In this document: piece after piece, positions 7,699-16,575 of the stretch
Layout of the letters: the number at the start of each line of letters is the position of its first letter
Position numbering within the stretch: position 1 is the first letter of the stretch
Assembly (NCBI RefSeq): GCF_016623465.1
Contig: NZ_JAEDAJ010000006.1
Span: 62,001 to 126,000 of the forward strand
Direction: 5' to 3'
Length of the DNA: 64,000 nucleotides
Origin: Brachybacterium halotolerans
GTDB lineage: Bacteria > Actinomycetota > Actinomycetes > Actinomycetales > Dermabacteraceae
Made by a program: the position numbers and the translations under genes
Notes under the pieces: generated by a model
What the model saw: the letters and a program-made list of their open reading frames with translations, nothing else
The model's database searches: none
What the model was told of the DNA's origin: nothing

Positions 7699-9192
7699 AT
7701 GACCGACGTCAAGCACTGGATCGACGGCCGCGAGGCCGAGGGCACCGGCTCCACCCAGCCCATCCTGAACCCGGCGACGAACGAGGAGATCGCGACCCTG
7801 CACCTGGGCGACGCGAGCACCGTCGACCAGGCCGTGCAGGTCGCCGTCGCCGCCCAGCGCGAGTGGGCGAAGGTCTCGCTCGCCAAGCGCACCCAGATCA
7901 TGTACCGGATGCGCCAGCTGCTGATCGACGCGACGGACGAGATCGCGGAGGTCATCTCCCGCGAGCACGGCAAGACCGTCGCCGACGCCCGCGGCGAGAT
8001 CGCCCGCGGCCAGGAGACCCTCGAGTTCGCCACCTCGATCACCCAGGACCTCAAGGGCGGTTTCTCCGAGAACGTCTCCACCGGCGTGGACGGGTTCACC
8101 TTCCGCCAGCCGCTCGGCGTGGTCGCCGGCATCACCCCCTTCAACTTCCCGGCGATGGTGCCCTTCTGGATGCACCCGATCGCGATCGCGACCGGCAACG
8201 CCTTCATCCTCAAGCCCTCCGAGCGCGACCCCTCCGCCTCGAACATCGTGGCGCGCCTCTACCAGGAGGCCGGGCTGCCCGACGGCGTCTTCCAGGTCGT
8301 CCACGGCGGCAAGGACACGGTCGACGCGCTGTGCACGCACGAGCAGATCGCCGCGGTCTCCTTCGTCGGCTCCACCCCGATCGCCAAGCACGTGCACGCC
8401 ACCGCGTCGGCCGCGGGCAAGCGCGTGCAGGCGCTCGGCGGCGCGAACAACCACGCCGTGGTGATGCCGGACGCGAACGTCGAGTTCGCGGCGGCGCAGG
8501 TCGCCTCGGGCGCCTTCGGCTCCGCGGGCGAGCGCTGCATGGCCGTCCCGGTCGCCGTGACCGTCGGCGACGCCCACGAGCCCTTCCTCGAGGCGATCAC
8601 CGCCGAGGCCGCGAAGCTCACCGTCGGCCCCGGCTCCGACCCGGCGACCGACATGCCGCCGGTGATCACGAAGGACGCCCGCGCGCGGGTCATCCGCATG
8701 GCCGACGAGGCCGAGCAGGCCGGCGGACGGATCGTCGTCGACGGTCGCGGTCTGGTCGTCGAGGGCTTCGAGAACGGCAACTTCGTGGGGCCGACGGTCG
8801 TCACCGACCTCCCCGCCGACCACCCCACGTACACCGAGGAGGTCTTCGGGCCGCTGCTCGTGGTCATGCACGTCCACAACTTCGACGAGGCCATCGAGCT
8901 CGTGAACTCCTCGCGCTTCGGCAACGGCACCGCGATCTTCACCGGCTCCGGCCACTACGCGCGCCGCTACCAGGAGGAGGTCCAGGTGGGCATGGTCGGC
9001 ATCAACGTGCCGATCCCGACCCCCGTGGGCTACTACTCCTTCGGCGGCTGGAAGGACTCGCTGTTCGGCGAGCACCACGCGCACGGACCCGAGGGCCTCG
9101 AGTTCTACACGAAGCAGAAGGCGGTCACCTCGCGCTGGCCCCGCCAGGACGAGCACGTCGAGGCGTCCATGAGCTTCCCGACGCACGACTGA
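7699..9192 (+). CDS. iolA: CoA-acylating methylmalonate-semialdehyde dehydrogenase
   Basis: 497 residues, ATG 7699 with GGAGGAACC upstream. Aldehyde-dehydrogenase superfamily, MmsA/IolA branch: starts with KHWIDGREAEG, has GITPFNFPAMVPFWM, FVGSTPIAKHVH, and the active-site Cys in FGSAGERCMAVPVAV near residue 285. The family converts malonate semialdehyde (IolA) or methylmalonate semialdehyde (MmsA, valine degradation) to acetyl-CoA or propionyl-CoA with CO2 release. Position between iolD and the iolE-like gene makes the malonate-semialdehyde role the likely one. Confidence 0.95.
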   Translation: MTDVKHWIDGREAEGTGSTQPILNPATNEEIATLHLGDASTVDQAVQVAVAAQREWAKVSLAKRTQIMYRMRQLLIDATDEIAEVISREHGKTVADARGEIARGQETLEFATSITQDLKGGFSENVSTGVDGFTFRQPLGVVAGITPFNFPAMVPFWMHPIAIATGNAFILKPSERDPSASNIVARLYQEAGLPDGVFQVVHGGKDTVDALCTHEQIAAVSFVGSTPIAKHVHATASAAGKRVQALGGANNHAVVMPDANVEFAAAQVASGAFGSAGERCMAVPVAVTVGDAHEPFLEAITAEAAKLTVGPGSDPATDMPPVITKDARARVIRMADEAEQAGGRIVVDGRGLVVEGFENGNFVGPTVVTDLPADHPTYTEEVFGPLLVVMHVHNFDEAIELVNSSRFGNGTAIFTGSGHYARRYQEEVQVGMVGINVPIPTPVGYYSFGGWKDSLFGEHHAHGPEGLEFYTKQKAVTSRWPRQDEHVEASMSFPTHD

Positions 9193-9230
9193 TCTCGGCT
9201 CCAGCCGCCCCCATCGAAGGAGATGACCCC

Positions 9231-10202
9231 GTGACCTCTGCGCCCTCCCCCGCGCCCACTCCGGCGACCGCCGACCTCTCGCACAACCCCGAGGCGCCGT
9301 TCGACCGCCTCACGATCGGCGTGTGCCCGGACCAGTGGGGCGTGTGGTTCCCCCAGGACGAGAAGCAGATCCCTTGGCGCACTGCGCTCGCGGAGATGGC
9401 CGAGGCCGGCTTCTCCGTCATGGAGACGGGCCCCTGGGGGTACTTCCCCCAGGACGCCGCCGACCTGAAGCACGTCATGGACGAGCACGGCTTCCGCGTG
9501 GTCGCGGGCACCGGCTGGGGCATCCTGCACAAGGAGGAGGCCTGGCCGGAGACAGAGCGCACCTTCCGGGCGATCGCCGAGACCCACGCGGCCGTCGGCG
9601 CGGAGTACATGGTGCACCTGCCCCCTCTGTACCGCGACGACAAGACCTGGGAGTTCACGGACGACCGGCAGCTGACGGGCGAGGCCTGGAAGCTCTACGT
9701 CACCCACGCCAACGAGCTGGGCCGCATCCTCAAGGAGGACTACGGGCTGACGATGGTGCTGCACCCTCACGGAGACAGCCACATCGAGACGCCCGAGGAG
9801 ATCGCACGCGTCTTCGAGGCGACGGACCCGGAGCTGGTCTCGTTCTGCCTGGACACCGGGCACGTCGTCTACGGCGGCGGCGACCCGATCTCGATGATCG
9901 ACGAGTACCCCGACCGCATCGGCTACGTCCACATCAAGGCCTTCGACGCCGACATCACCCGCGAGGCGCACGAGAAGGACTGGCCCTTCGGGCAGGCCGT
10001 CGCGAAGGGCGCCTCGGTGCGTCCGCCCGCCGGGCTGCCCGACATGAAGGACCTGGTGGCGAAGCTCGCGACGCTCGACAGGGACCTCTACGTGATCTGC
10101 GAGCAGGACCTCTACCCCTGCGATCCGTCGCTGCCCCTGCCCAATGCCGTGAAGACCCGCGAGTTCCTGGCCGAGTGCGGCCTGGGCCTGAAGCACGCCT
10201 GA
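9231..10202 (+). CDS. iolE: Inosose dehydratase-like TIM barrel
   Basis: 323 residues from GTG 9231; GAAGGAG sits nine bases upstream and no ATG fits. After a Pro/Ala/Thr-rich tail of about 25 residues the fold begins with TIGVCPDQWGVWFPQDEKQ, matching the IolE/sugar-isomerase class. Metal-ligand segments VLHPHGDSH, CLDTGHVVYGG, YVHIKAFD and ICEQDLYPC are in order. IolE removes water from 2-keto-myo-inositol to give the cyclic diketone used by IolD. The symbol rests on the operon and this N-terminal signature; an IolI-type isomerase is the alternative. Confidence 0.75.
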   Translation: MTSAPSPAPTPATADLSHNPEAPFDRLTIGVCPDQWGVWFPQDEKQIPWRTALAEMAEAGFSVMETGPWGYFPQDAADLKHVMDEHGFRVVAGTGWGILHKEEAWPETERTFRAIAETHAAVGAEYMVHLPPLYRDDKTWEFTDDRQLTGEAWKLYVTHANELGRILKEDYGLTMVLHPHGDSHIETPEEIARVFEATDPELVSFCLDTGHVVYGGGDPISMIDEYPDRIGYVHIKAFDADITREAHEKDWPFGQAVAKGASVRPPAGLPDMKDLVAKLATLDRDLYVICEQDLYPCDPSLPLPNAVKTREFLAECGLGLKHA

Positions 10203-10219
10203 GACGAGGGAGACGCCCC

Positions 10220-11104
10220 ATGGTGAAGGTCCTGCTGGATCCGAGCATGTACCACCCGCAGATGTCCGTCGCGCAGGAGGTGCACAAGGCGGCCGAGCTC
10301 GGCTTCCGGTACATCGAGCTGTCCCCGCGCGCCGACTTCCACGAGTGGCACCACTACCCCAAGGTGGACCGCCACCAGATCGCCGAGGTCTCACAGGCGA
10401 TGAAGGACACGGGGGTGCGCATCTGGACGTTCAACCCCGTCTTCGACTGGTCGAACCCCGATGAGCAGGAGCGTCAGGCGCAGGTGCGCAACTGGCGGCG
10501 GCTGCTGGAGATCGCCGACGCCCTCGAGGTGCCGATGATCGCCACCGAGCTCTCCGGGGACCCGAACCAGCCGCGGCGCAGCGAGTCGCAGTTCTACCGC
10601 TCCGTCGAGGAGCTGATCCCCGACTTCGAGCGCTACGGCATCGAGTGCACCGTCGAGGCGCACCCGTACGACTTCGCTGAGACGAACGAGCGCGCGGTGC
10701 AGATCGTGCGCGGCGTGGACCGGGACTGGTTCAACTACGAGTTCTGCTTCCCCCACGCCTTCCACCTGGGCGGCGGGGCACCGGGCGCGCCGGGCGCGAG
10801 CGTGCGCGACATGCTCGACTACGCGGGCGATCGCCTGCGCCACCTGCACGTCGCCGACGTCTTCGACCACACCGCGAACGTGGGCAACCGCTACATCGTG
10901 AACCCGCCCGGTGTCGACGCCCGCGTGCACCAGCACAACGAGATCGGCTACGGCGAGATCGACTGGGACGACGCCTTCTCCGCCCTGCGCGAGCGCGATT
11001 ACGACGGATCGGTGTCCGTGTGCGTGTTCGGCTGGGAGGAGGACGCCGACGCGATCAACCGCCGCATGCGCGAGCGGATCCTCACCGAGCTGGGAGGGGA
11101 GTGA
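10220..11104 (+). CDS. IolH-like sugar phosphate isomerase/epimerase
   Basis: 294 residues, ATG 10220 with GAGGGAGACG upstream and 17 bp after the previous stop. TIM barrel starting MVKVLLDPSMYH with YIELSPRADF near residue 35; candidate metal ligands in CTVEAHPYDF, LHVADVFDH and the N-E-I-G-Y-G-E-I-D-W segment. IolH proteins are regular members of inositol clusters but lack an agreed reaction. A Gly/Ala/Pro loop, GGGAPGAPGAS, precedes the fifth strand. Its TGA overlaps the next ATG by one base, so expression is coupled to the second dehydrogenase. Confidence 0.8.
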   Translation: MVKVLLDPSMYHPQMSVAQEVHKAAELGFRYIELSPRADFHEWHHYPKVDRHQIAEVSQAMKDTGVRIWTFNPVFDWSNPDEQERQAQVRNWRRLLEIADALEVPMIATELSGDPNQPRRSESQFYRSVEELIPDFERYGIECTVEAHPYDFAETNERAVQIVRGVDRDWFNYEFCFPHAFHLGGGAPGAPGASVRDMLDYAGDRLRHLHVADVFDHTANVGNRYIVNPPGVDARVHQHNEIGYGEIDWDDAFSALRERDYDGSVSVCVFGWEEDADAINRRMRERILTELGGE

Positions 11105-12348
11105 TGGCGGTGGGAACGAAGAACGCGGAGAACGGCCCGCGCCCCCTCGGGGTGGGCGTCGTGGGCCTGGGCTGGATGGGCCGACTGCACGCGAGCTCGT
11201 ACCGGGGCCTGGCCGCGCGCTATCCGGAGCTGGGCCTCGCGCCGCGCCTGGTGTGCGCGGCGGACCCGCTGCCCGACAACCAGCGCGCGGCGCGCGCGCA
11301 GTTCGGGTTCGAGCGCGCGGTGGACGACGTCGGGGAGATGCTCGCGGATCCGGAGGTCGACGTGGTGTCGATCGCGACGCCGAACTTCCTGCACCGGGAG
11401 GTGGCGCGCGCGGCGGCCCGTGCCGGCAGGCCGTTCTGGATCGAGAAGCCGATGGGCGTGGATGCAGCGCAGAGCCGCGAGATCCACGAGGCGGCCCGCG
11501 TGGCGGGCGTCGCGACCGCGGTCGGCTTCAACTATCGGCACGCTCCGGCCGTCGAGCACCTGCGCGCCCTCGTCGCCGCCGGCAGGCTGGGGCGGATCAC
11601 GAACGTGCGCTGCTGGCTCTACGCCGACTACGCCTCCTCGCCCGACGGCCCGCTGACCTGGCGCTACGACCGCTCGCGGGCGGGTGCCGGCGTGATCGGC
11701 GACCTCCTGAGCCATGGCGCGGACCTCGTCCATTACGTGACGGGCCAGGGCATCGCCGAGGTGAGCGCCGCGACCGACGTGTTCCTGCGCGAGCGTCCGA
11801 TCCCGACGTCGGCCGGTGTGGGGCACGGCGCCGTCGAGGTCGGGACCGAGCGCGGCGCGGTCGGCAACGAGGACTGGGTGGCGGCTCTCGCGACCCTCGC
11901 GGACGGCACCCGGGCGACCCTCGAGTCCTCGCGCGTGGCGCGCGGGCATCGCAGCGACTACGCCCTCGAGGTCTACGGGACCGAGGGGTCGGCGCGCTGG
12001 TCCTTCACCCGCATGAACGAGTTCGAGGTGATGATCGGCGACGGCGGCCTCGAGCACGGGTACACGACGGTCCTCGCGGGCGCGGGACACGGCGACTACG
12101 GACGCTTCCAGCCGGGTCCCGGCATCCCGATGAGCTTCGACGACCTCAAGGCGATCGAGTGCGCGCAGTTCCTGACGGATGTGGTCGGCGGAATCGGCGG
12201 AGTCGACGACGGCGCCCGCTCGGGCGCCGCTCCGAACACGGCCGACGGTCTCTCCGCGGCGGAGGTCACCGAGGCGATCGTGCGCTCGGCGTCCTCGCGC
12301 AGCTGGGTCGACGTGCCGCAGGTCGAGGGGACCACCTGGGGCGCGTGA
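11104..12348 (+). CDS. Second Gfo/Idh/MocA-family oxidoreductase of the iol cluster
   Basis: 414 residues, ATG 11104 inside TGATG of the previous gene, with GGGAGGGG just upstream. Rossmann motif VGLGWMGRLHASS near residue 20, EKPMGVDAAQS near 115 (EKP lysine), and GVIGDLLSHGADLVHYVTG near 200 with catalytic-type Asp and His. Probable NAD(P)-dependent inositol or inosose dehydrogenase, perhaps specific for another stereoisomer (scyllo or D-chiro) than the enzyme at 4068. Last gene of the rightward arm. Confidence 0.87.
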   Translation: MAVGTKNAENGPRPLGVGVVGLGWMGRLHASSYRGLAARYPELGLAPRLVCAADPLPDNQRAARAQFGFERAVDDVGEMLADPEVDVVSIATPNFLHREVARAAARAGRPFWIEKPMGVDAAQSREIHEAARVAGVATAVGFNYRHAPAVEHLRALVAAGRLGRITNVRCWLYADYASSPDGPLTWRYDRSRAGAGVIGDLLSHGADLVHYVTGQGIAEVSAATDVFLRERPIPTSAGVGHGAVEVGTERGAVGNEDWVAALATLADGTRATLESSRVARGHRSDYALEVYGTEGSARWSFTRMNEFEVMIGDGGLEHGYTTVLAGAGHGDYGRFQPGPGIPMSFDDLKAIECAQFLTDVVGGIGGVDDGARSGAAPNTADGLSAAEVTEAIVRSASSRSWVDVPQVEGTTWGA

Positions 12349-12356
12349 TCGCGCCC
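12339..12356 (+). terminator. Possible hairpin at end of rightward iol operon
   Basis: GGGCGCG (12339-12345), loop TGAT, CGCGCCC (12350-12356). The loop contains the dehydrogenase stop codon. No T-tract follows, so this is only a weak candidate, placed between convergent genes. Confidence 0.3.
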
Positions 12357-12402
12357 GGCCGCGCCGACTGGTGCATGTTCAGGGTCGGGGTCGGGTGCGG
12401 CG

Positions 12403-14565
12403 TCATGCGGAGTCCCTGAGGGCGCCGAGGTCCTCGTCGGGCCGGCCGAGCGCGTCGAGCCGGTCGAGCTCCTCGAGGATCTCGACCTCGTCGACGAGGC
12501 GTGGTCCCTGGGCTCCGCGCTCCTCGAAGTCCTCGTCGTCGGGTCCGAAGCTCGCGAGGGCGGCGGCCGTCATCCGGTCCTCGTCCTCCGGGGAGAGGCC
12601 CGCGTAGGGGTCACGCGCGGGCAGGTCCTCCCCCTCGACGAGCATCCGCAGATGGCGGCGGCTGCGGATGGGGGCCCGTCCGTCGGCCCCGGTCCTCGTC
12701 GTGCCGGGGATCTTCACGGGGTCGAGGGGCAGACCGGTGAGCGACGGCGGGGTGACGGTGGCCGTGGCGCCGAGGCGGCTGGTCCAGGCCACGCGGTGGC
12801 TGCCGTCGGCCGACGGCGCGTGCTCGACGCGACCGAGCGCCTCCTTCGTGAGGTTGCAGTGCGCGCACAGGCCCTGGCCGTTCGTGGCGCTCGTCGGCCC
12901 GCCCTCGGCGAACGGCCGGATGTGGTCGGCGTGGCGGATGGGCGCACCGCAGTACGGGCCCACGCAGCTGACGTCCCGCAGGCGCATATACAGCTTGAGG
13001 CCCTCCGGGAAAGCGCGCGAGCGGGAGTCCATCGCGATCAGCTCGCCCGCGGTCGGGTGCGTGAAGACGCGGCGCAGGGAATCGCCCATCTGCTGCTCCG
13101 CGCGCGCGAGGTCGTGCTCGATCTGCTCGCGCGAGGGCGGGTTCCGGACCTCTGCAGGCGGGGGTGGTGGGTTCTGGGACGCCGCCGGTGCCGGGTGCGG
13201 TGGCGCGCCGCTCGCGCCGCTCTCGCCGGTGAGGAGCGGTGGCGCGCCTCGGTCCCGGCGCATGATGTCGATGATGTCGAGGGACTGACGGCGCAGGGGT
13301 GCCGACGGGTGCTGCCGGTCGTGACCAGCACCGAGGCCCGTGGTTCCGTCTGCTGCGACGGCTCCGTGCACATGCTCAGGCCCCGAGGCGGCTCCCTGTT
13401 CATGGACCGAGCCGGCGAGGGGCCGGCCGGAGGCGGTGCGCCGTTCCGGGAAGCGCTGGTCGAGCACGTGGTCGCGCACCTGCGTGGCCTCGACCAGGCC
13501 GTACCCCTCGACGACGGCGGGCTCCCCGTGTGTGGGCGTGAACAGGGAGCGCTCGGAGATCACCACGTTGATCGCGAAGTGCACCGGGTCCATCGTCTCG
13601 TCGCGGCCCAGCAGGGTGTCGGCGAAGAGATCGGCCATGAGCTGGCCGTGCGTGCGCTCGTCACCCTGGACCTGCAGGGATTCGGCGGCGAGGGCGAGCT
13701 TGCGGCGGATCGCGGCGCAGTCGGGGCCGGGGAGCACCGCGGTGACGGTGCCCATGCCGTGTGCACCGGGGGTGACGGTGACGCCGCGCTGCGTCGCGGC
13801 ACGCCTGTGGCGCTCCGGTCCGCCGCGCGGGTCAAGCTTCTGGGCGAGCGCACCGACCTCCTGCGACCAGCGCGCGGGAGTCGAGCCGTCGAGATCGGGC
13901 AGGTGCTCGGCGAGGACGTCGTCGACGTGGCCGCGCAGCTCGGGCTCGACGGGCCCGACGGAGCGGCCGACGGCGTATCCGGCGTCGGCCTGCATCGTTC
14001 CGCGCGCGAGGGCCTCGAACACGCGGGGCATCTCGCGGGTCATCCGCTGCCCGGCTCGCAGTCTCCTCGAGGCCGTGGCCGGTGAGATGCGCGAGGCCAT
14101 CTGGATCTCGCCGGTGGTGCGCCGGCCCTGGTCCCTCACGGGCAGGCCCGCGCGCACGTCCTGCGCGCGGATCGCATCGTCGAGCTCTGACATGGTGCGC
14201 ATCTCGAGCGCGGCGAGGGCCGAGCGCATCTCGTCGATGCCCACGAGCACGCGCGAGAGATCGGCTGCCTCGAGGGCCGCCGGGCCGATGAGCGCCGCGT
14301 CGGCGATCGCCCCGGTCGTCTCGCGCAGGTCGATGGTGCCTGCGTCGATCCTGCCCGCGTCGATCGCGCGTGCGTCGATGGTGCGTGCGTCGTCCGTGCT
14401 GCCGTCCGACGCGGAACGGAGCAGCACTGCCCCGTCGGCCGAAAGACTGATCGGAGACGACGTATCCGACGCTCCCGGCCGCGCGGGCACCGCGGCTGGG
14501 CGGGCGGCGATGCCGTCCGTCCCAGGTGCGGTCGCGCCGTGCGCGCCGAGGTCTTCGTCGTCCAT
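12403..14565 (-). CDS. DUF222 / HNH endonuclease domain protein
   Basis: 720 residues. I chose ATG 14565 since GAGGAG lies ten bases upstream; ATG 14574 and 14595 are in frame. The N-terminal DUF222 region covers roughly residues 90-400, including RMTREMPRVFEALARGTMQADAGYAVG. The C-terminal HNH module has paired-Cys segments VGPYCGAPIRHADHI and GLCAHCNLTKEALG, with metal-binding His-Ala-Asp-His. An Ile-Asp-Ala repeat near residues 55-80 is coded by 15-bp DNA repeats. These proteins are multicopy in actinobacteria and their biological role is unsettled; transcription is convergent with the iol arm. Confidence 0.85.
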   Translation of the reverse strand: MDDEDLGAHGATAPGTDGIAARPAAVPARPGASDTSSPISLSADGAVLLRSASDGSTDDARTIDARAIDAGRIDAGTIDLRETTGAIADAALIGPAALEAADLSRVLVGIDEMRSALAALEMRTMSELDDAIRAQDVRAGLPVRDQGRRTTGEIQMASRISPATASRRLRAGQRMTREMPRVFEALARGTMQADAGYAVGRSVGPVEPELRGHVDDVLAEHLPDLDGSTPARWSQEVGALAQKLDPRGGPERHRRAATQRGVTVTPGAHGMGTVTAVLPGPDCAAIRRKLALAAESLQVQGDERTHGQLMADLFADTLLGRDETMDPVHFAINVVISERSLFTPTHGEPAVVEGYGLVEATQVRDHVLDQRFPERRTASGRPLAGSVHEQGAASGPEHVHGAVAADGTTGLGAGHDRQHPSAPLRRQSLDIIDIMRRDRGAPPLLTGESGASGAPPHPAPAASQNPPPPPAEVRNPPSREQIEHDLARAEQQMGDSLRRVFTHPTAGELIAMDSRSRAFPEGLKLYMRLRDVSCVGPYCGAPIRHADHIRPFAEGGPTSATNGQGLCAHCNLTKEALGRVEHAPSADGSHRVAWTSRLGATATVTPPSLTGLPLDPVKIPGTTRTGADGRAPIRSRRHLRMLVEGEDLPARDPYAGLSPEDEDRMTAAALASFGPDDEDFEERGAQGPRLVDEVEILEELDRLDALGRPDEDLGALRDSA
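14326..14400. repeat. 15-bp tandem repeat in DUF222 gene
   Basis: Five 15-bp units around TGCGTCGAT (start points 14326, 14341, 14356, 14371, 14386; the last is degenerate). They encode the Ile-Asp-Ala pentapeptide repeat of the DUF222 protein. Confidence 0.7.
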
Positions 14566-14717
14566 GGCACCCATGCTCCTCGGGGGGACCGACAAACGAA
14601 GGGTCGCTGTGGACTCCCGCCAATGTGAGCTGCATCACTTGCCGGGGAGCGGGCGACACCAGGCACGCGCGGCACCCGCCGCCCGGCACCCGACGCGCGC
14701 CGCCCGGCACCCTCGGA

Positions 14718-15614
14718 TCAGACCAGGTCAGCCGGATCGACGAGGAAGCCCTCGAGGTCCACGATGTACCCGCCGACGGTCTCCACGATCAGGCCCGCGA
14801 GCAGGCCGATCCTGCGATAGACCTCGGTCCAGCGGGCGGCGGTCGCATCGTCGGGCACGTCGATCTCGGCATCGAGCTCGTCGAGCATCTCGTGCACGAT
14901 CTCGTAGTCGACCGCGTCCTCGAGCCAGGGCAGCGCCTCGAGCGCCGTCGGCCGGGAGGTCGGGCCCACGCGCAGCAGGATCTCGTCCTGCGGATCGTCG
15001 GCCGACGGCGCGAGGAGCACCGAGCCGGCACCCGTCGTGGCGATCCGGGACGCATCGTCCGGGTCGCCGATCGGGATGCGCAGCATGTACCCGGTGGTGT
15101 CGGCCTCGGGCGGAGGGGTGACGAGCTCCGCGCCCGGCTCCACCGACTGCACGAGCGCGAGGAGATCCTGCGCGAGCAGCGCGTTCGGGCTGGTCACAAC
15201 GAGGTCCCGCACGTGACAGGGATGCGGCTCGAGCCGTGCGTGCGAATCGGTGACCACGGCGCCGTCGAGCCGGCGCGCGAGCGACCAGGCGAGATCGAGG
15301 GCCTCGCGCTCGTCGCCGAAGGGCATGCCGTCCGCGAAGGCGCGGCCGTAGCCGTGGGAATCGGGGAGGTCCTCGGCGGGCTCGCTGTCGCGCACGCGCG
15401 GGGTGCGCAGCGTCCAGCGGCTGGGACGCCGCGCGTCCTCGACGAGGACCGCGCCGCCGCCGATGTCGATGCCCCCGTCCTCGAGCCGGGCATCCGGCAC
15501 GACGTTGCGGACCATCGTCAGGACGGCCTCGGCGGGCGTGCCGTGGGGCAGCTGGAGCCGGTGCGAGGTCATCGCGCGGGTGCCTGGTGCGCCCGCGCCG
15601 GGCTCACTCGCCAT
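14718..15614 (-). CDS. Conserved protein of unknown function
   Basis: 298 residues if read from ATG 15614, which overlaps the dcd stop by 11 bp; an internal ATG at 15572 ([12 protein letters not shown]) is an equally plausible start. Neither has a strong ribosome site. Soluble, acidic, no membrane span or signal peptide visible. Pattern of a cytosolic alpha/beta protein with [16 protein letters not shown] and [17 protein letters not shown] near the C-terminus. I do not recognise the family. Probably co-transcribed with dcd. Confidence 0.75.
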   Translation of the reverse strand: MASEPGAGAPGTRAMTSHRLQLPHGTPAEAVLTMVRNVVPDARLEDGGIDIGGGAVLVEDARRPSRWTLRTPRVRDSEPAEDLPDSHGYGRAFADGMPFGDEREALDLAWSLARRLDGAVVTDSHARLEPHPCHVRDLVVTSPNALLAQDLLALVQSVEPGAELVTPPPEADTTGYMLRIPIGDPDDASRIATTGAGSVLLAPSADDPQDEILLRVGPTSRPTALEALPWLEDAVDYEIVHEMLDELDAEIDVPDDATAARWTEVYRRIGLLAGLIVETVGGYIVDLEGFLVDPADLV

Positions 15615-16248
15615 CGTCGGGCCCCGCCGTGCTCACCGGATTCTCCGGGCCGACCTGATTCTCCGGGTCCACGGGGATCAGCGTGCGGTGGAAGTTCATG
15701 TGCGAGCGGGAGGCGGTGGGCCCGCGCTGCCCGCTGTAGCGGTTGAGGTTGCCCTCGCTGCCGTAGGGGTTCTGCGAGGCCGACGAGAGCCGGAAGAAGC
15801 ACAGCTGCCCGATCTTCATGCCCGGCCACAGCGCCACCGGCAGCGTCGCCATGTTCGACAGCTCGAGGGTGATGTGGCCGGTGAAGCCCGGGTCGATGAA
15901 GCCCGCGGTCGAATGGGTGAGCAGCCCCAGGCGCCCCAGGGAGCTCTTGCCCTCGAGGCGCGCGGCGATGTCGTCCGGGAGCGTGACCTGCTCGTACGTC
16001 GAGGCGAGCACGAACTCCCCCGGGTGCAGCACGTAGGGCTCCTCGGGGTCGACGGCGACCTCGCGGGTGAGCGCCGGCTGCTCGACCGCCGGGTCGATCA
16101 TCGGGTACTTGTGGTTGTCGAAGAGCCGGAAGAAGCGGTCGATGCGCACGTCCACGGACGCGGGCTGGACCATCGAGGCGTCGAACGGGTCCAGTCGCAC
16201 CCGACCGCTGTCGATCTGGTCGCGGATGTCGTTGTCGCTGAGCAGCAC
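15604..16248 (-). CDS. dcd: dCTP deaminase (probably dUMP-forming)
   Basis: 214 residues from GTG 16248. Family hallmarks: [34 protein letters not shown], the active-site block [20 protein letters not shown] with the catalytic Glu just before it, and [16 protein letters not shown]. Deaminates dCTP for thymidylate synthesis; the actinobacterial and archaeal form with a retained His-Ser-Thr-Ala turn also hydrolyses the triphosphate, giving dUMP directly. The start appears leaderless. Confidence 0.95.
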   Translation of the reverse strand: MLLSDNDIRDQIDSGRVRLDPFDASMVQPASVDVRIDRFFRLFDNHKYPMIDPAVEQPALTREVAVDPEEPYVLHPGEFVLASTYEQVTLPDDIAARLEGKSSLGRLGLLTHSTAGFIDPGFTGHITLELSNMATLPVALWPGMKIGQLCFFRLSSASQNPYGSEGNLNRYSGQRGPTASRSHMNFHRTLIPVDPENQVGPENPVSTAGPDDGE

Positions 16249-16260
16249 GGGGCAACCCTA
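16249..16260 (-). promoter_or_regulatory. -10 element for leaderless dcd transcript
   Basis: Leftward TAGGGT (16260-16255), six bases, then GTG 16248. This spacing puts the transcription start on the start codon. No ribosome site or clear -35. Confidence 0.55.
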
Positions 16261-16300
16261 TCGGGCGAGCGTGACGTGCACGGCAGCGTCCGCGGACGGT

Positions 16301-16330
16301 TTCGCACCGGCGCGGATCGCACGCTATGCT
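16301..16330 (+). promoter_or_regulatory. Promoter for tRNA-Gly
   Basis: TTCGCA (16301-16306), 18-bp spacer, TATGCT (16325-16330). Predicted start near 16337 gives a 46-nt leader before the tRNA. Confidence 0.55.
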
Positions 16331-16382
16331 GGATCCCGTTCGACTCGCCGACGGGCACGTTCCCGCAGGTCGAGGAGGATGC

Positions 16383-16456
16383 GCGGGTGTAGTTCAATGG
16401 TAGAACTTCAGCTTCCCAAGCTGACAGCGCGGGTTCGATTCCCGTCACCCGCTCCA
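16383..16456 (+). tRNA. tRNA-Gly (anticodon CCC)
   Basis: 74 nt including an encoded CCA. Acceptor arm GCGGGTG (16383-16389) pairs with CACCCGC (16446-16452), discriminator T, CCA 16454-16456. Anticodon stem TCAGC/GCTGA encloses the loop TTCCCAA, so the anticodon is CCC, reading GGG glycine codons. T-arm GCGGG TTCGATT CCCGT is intact. Confidence 0.95.
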
Positions 16457-16465
16457 TGTGATGAG

Positions 16466-16495
16466 AAGGCCCCGGTGAGTGATCACCGGGGCCTT
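16466..16495. terminator. Bidirectional hairpin terminator between tRNA-Gly and permease
   Basis: AAGGCCCCGGTGA (16466-16478), loop GTGA, TCACCGGGGCCTT (16483-16495): a perfect 13-bp stem directly after the tRNA and 80 bp past the permease stop on the other strand. Short A/T ends only, but placement supports termination of both convergent units. Confidence 0.8.
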
Positions 16496-16575
16496 CGTCG
16501 TGGCGACCGTCAGCCGCTCCGGTCGCAGCACCCGCCGCAGCATGGGCGCGGCACGGGCGAGCCCGCGGCCGCGCG

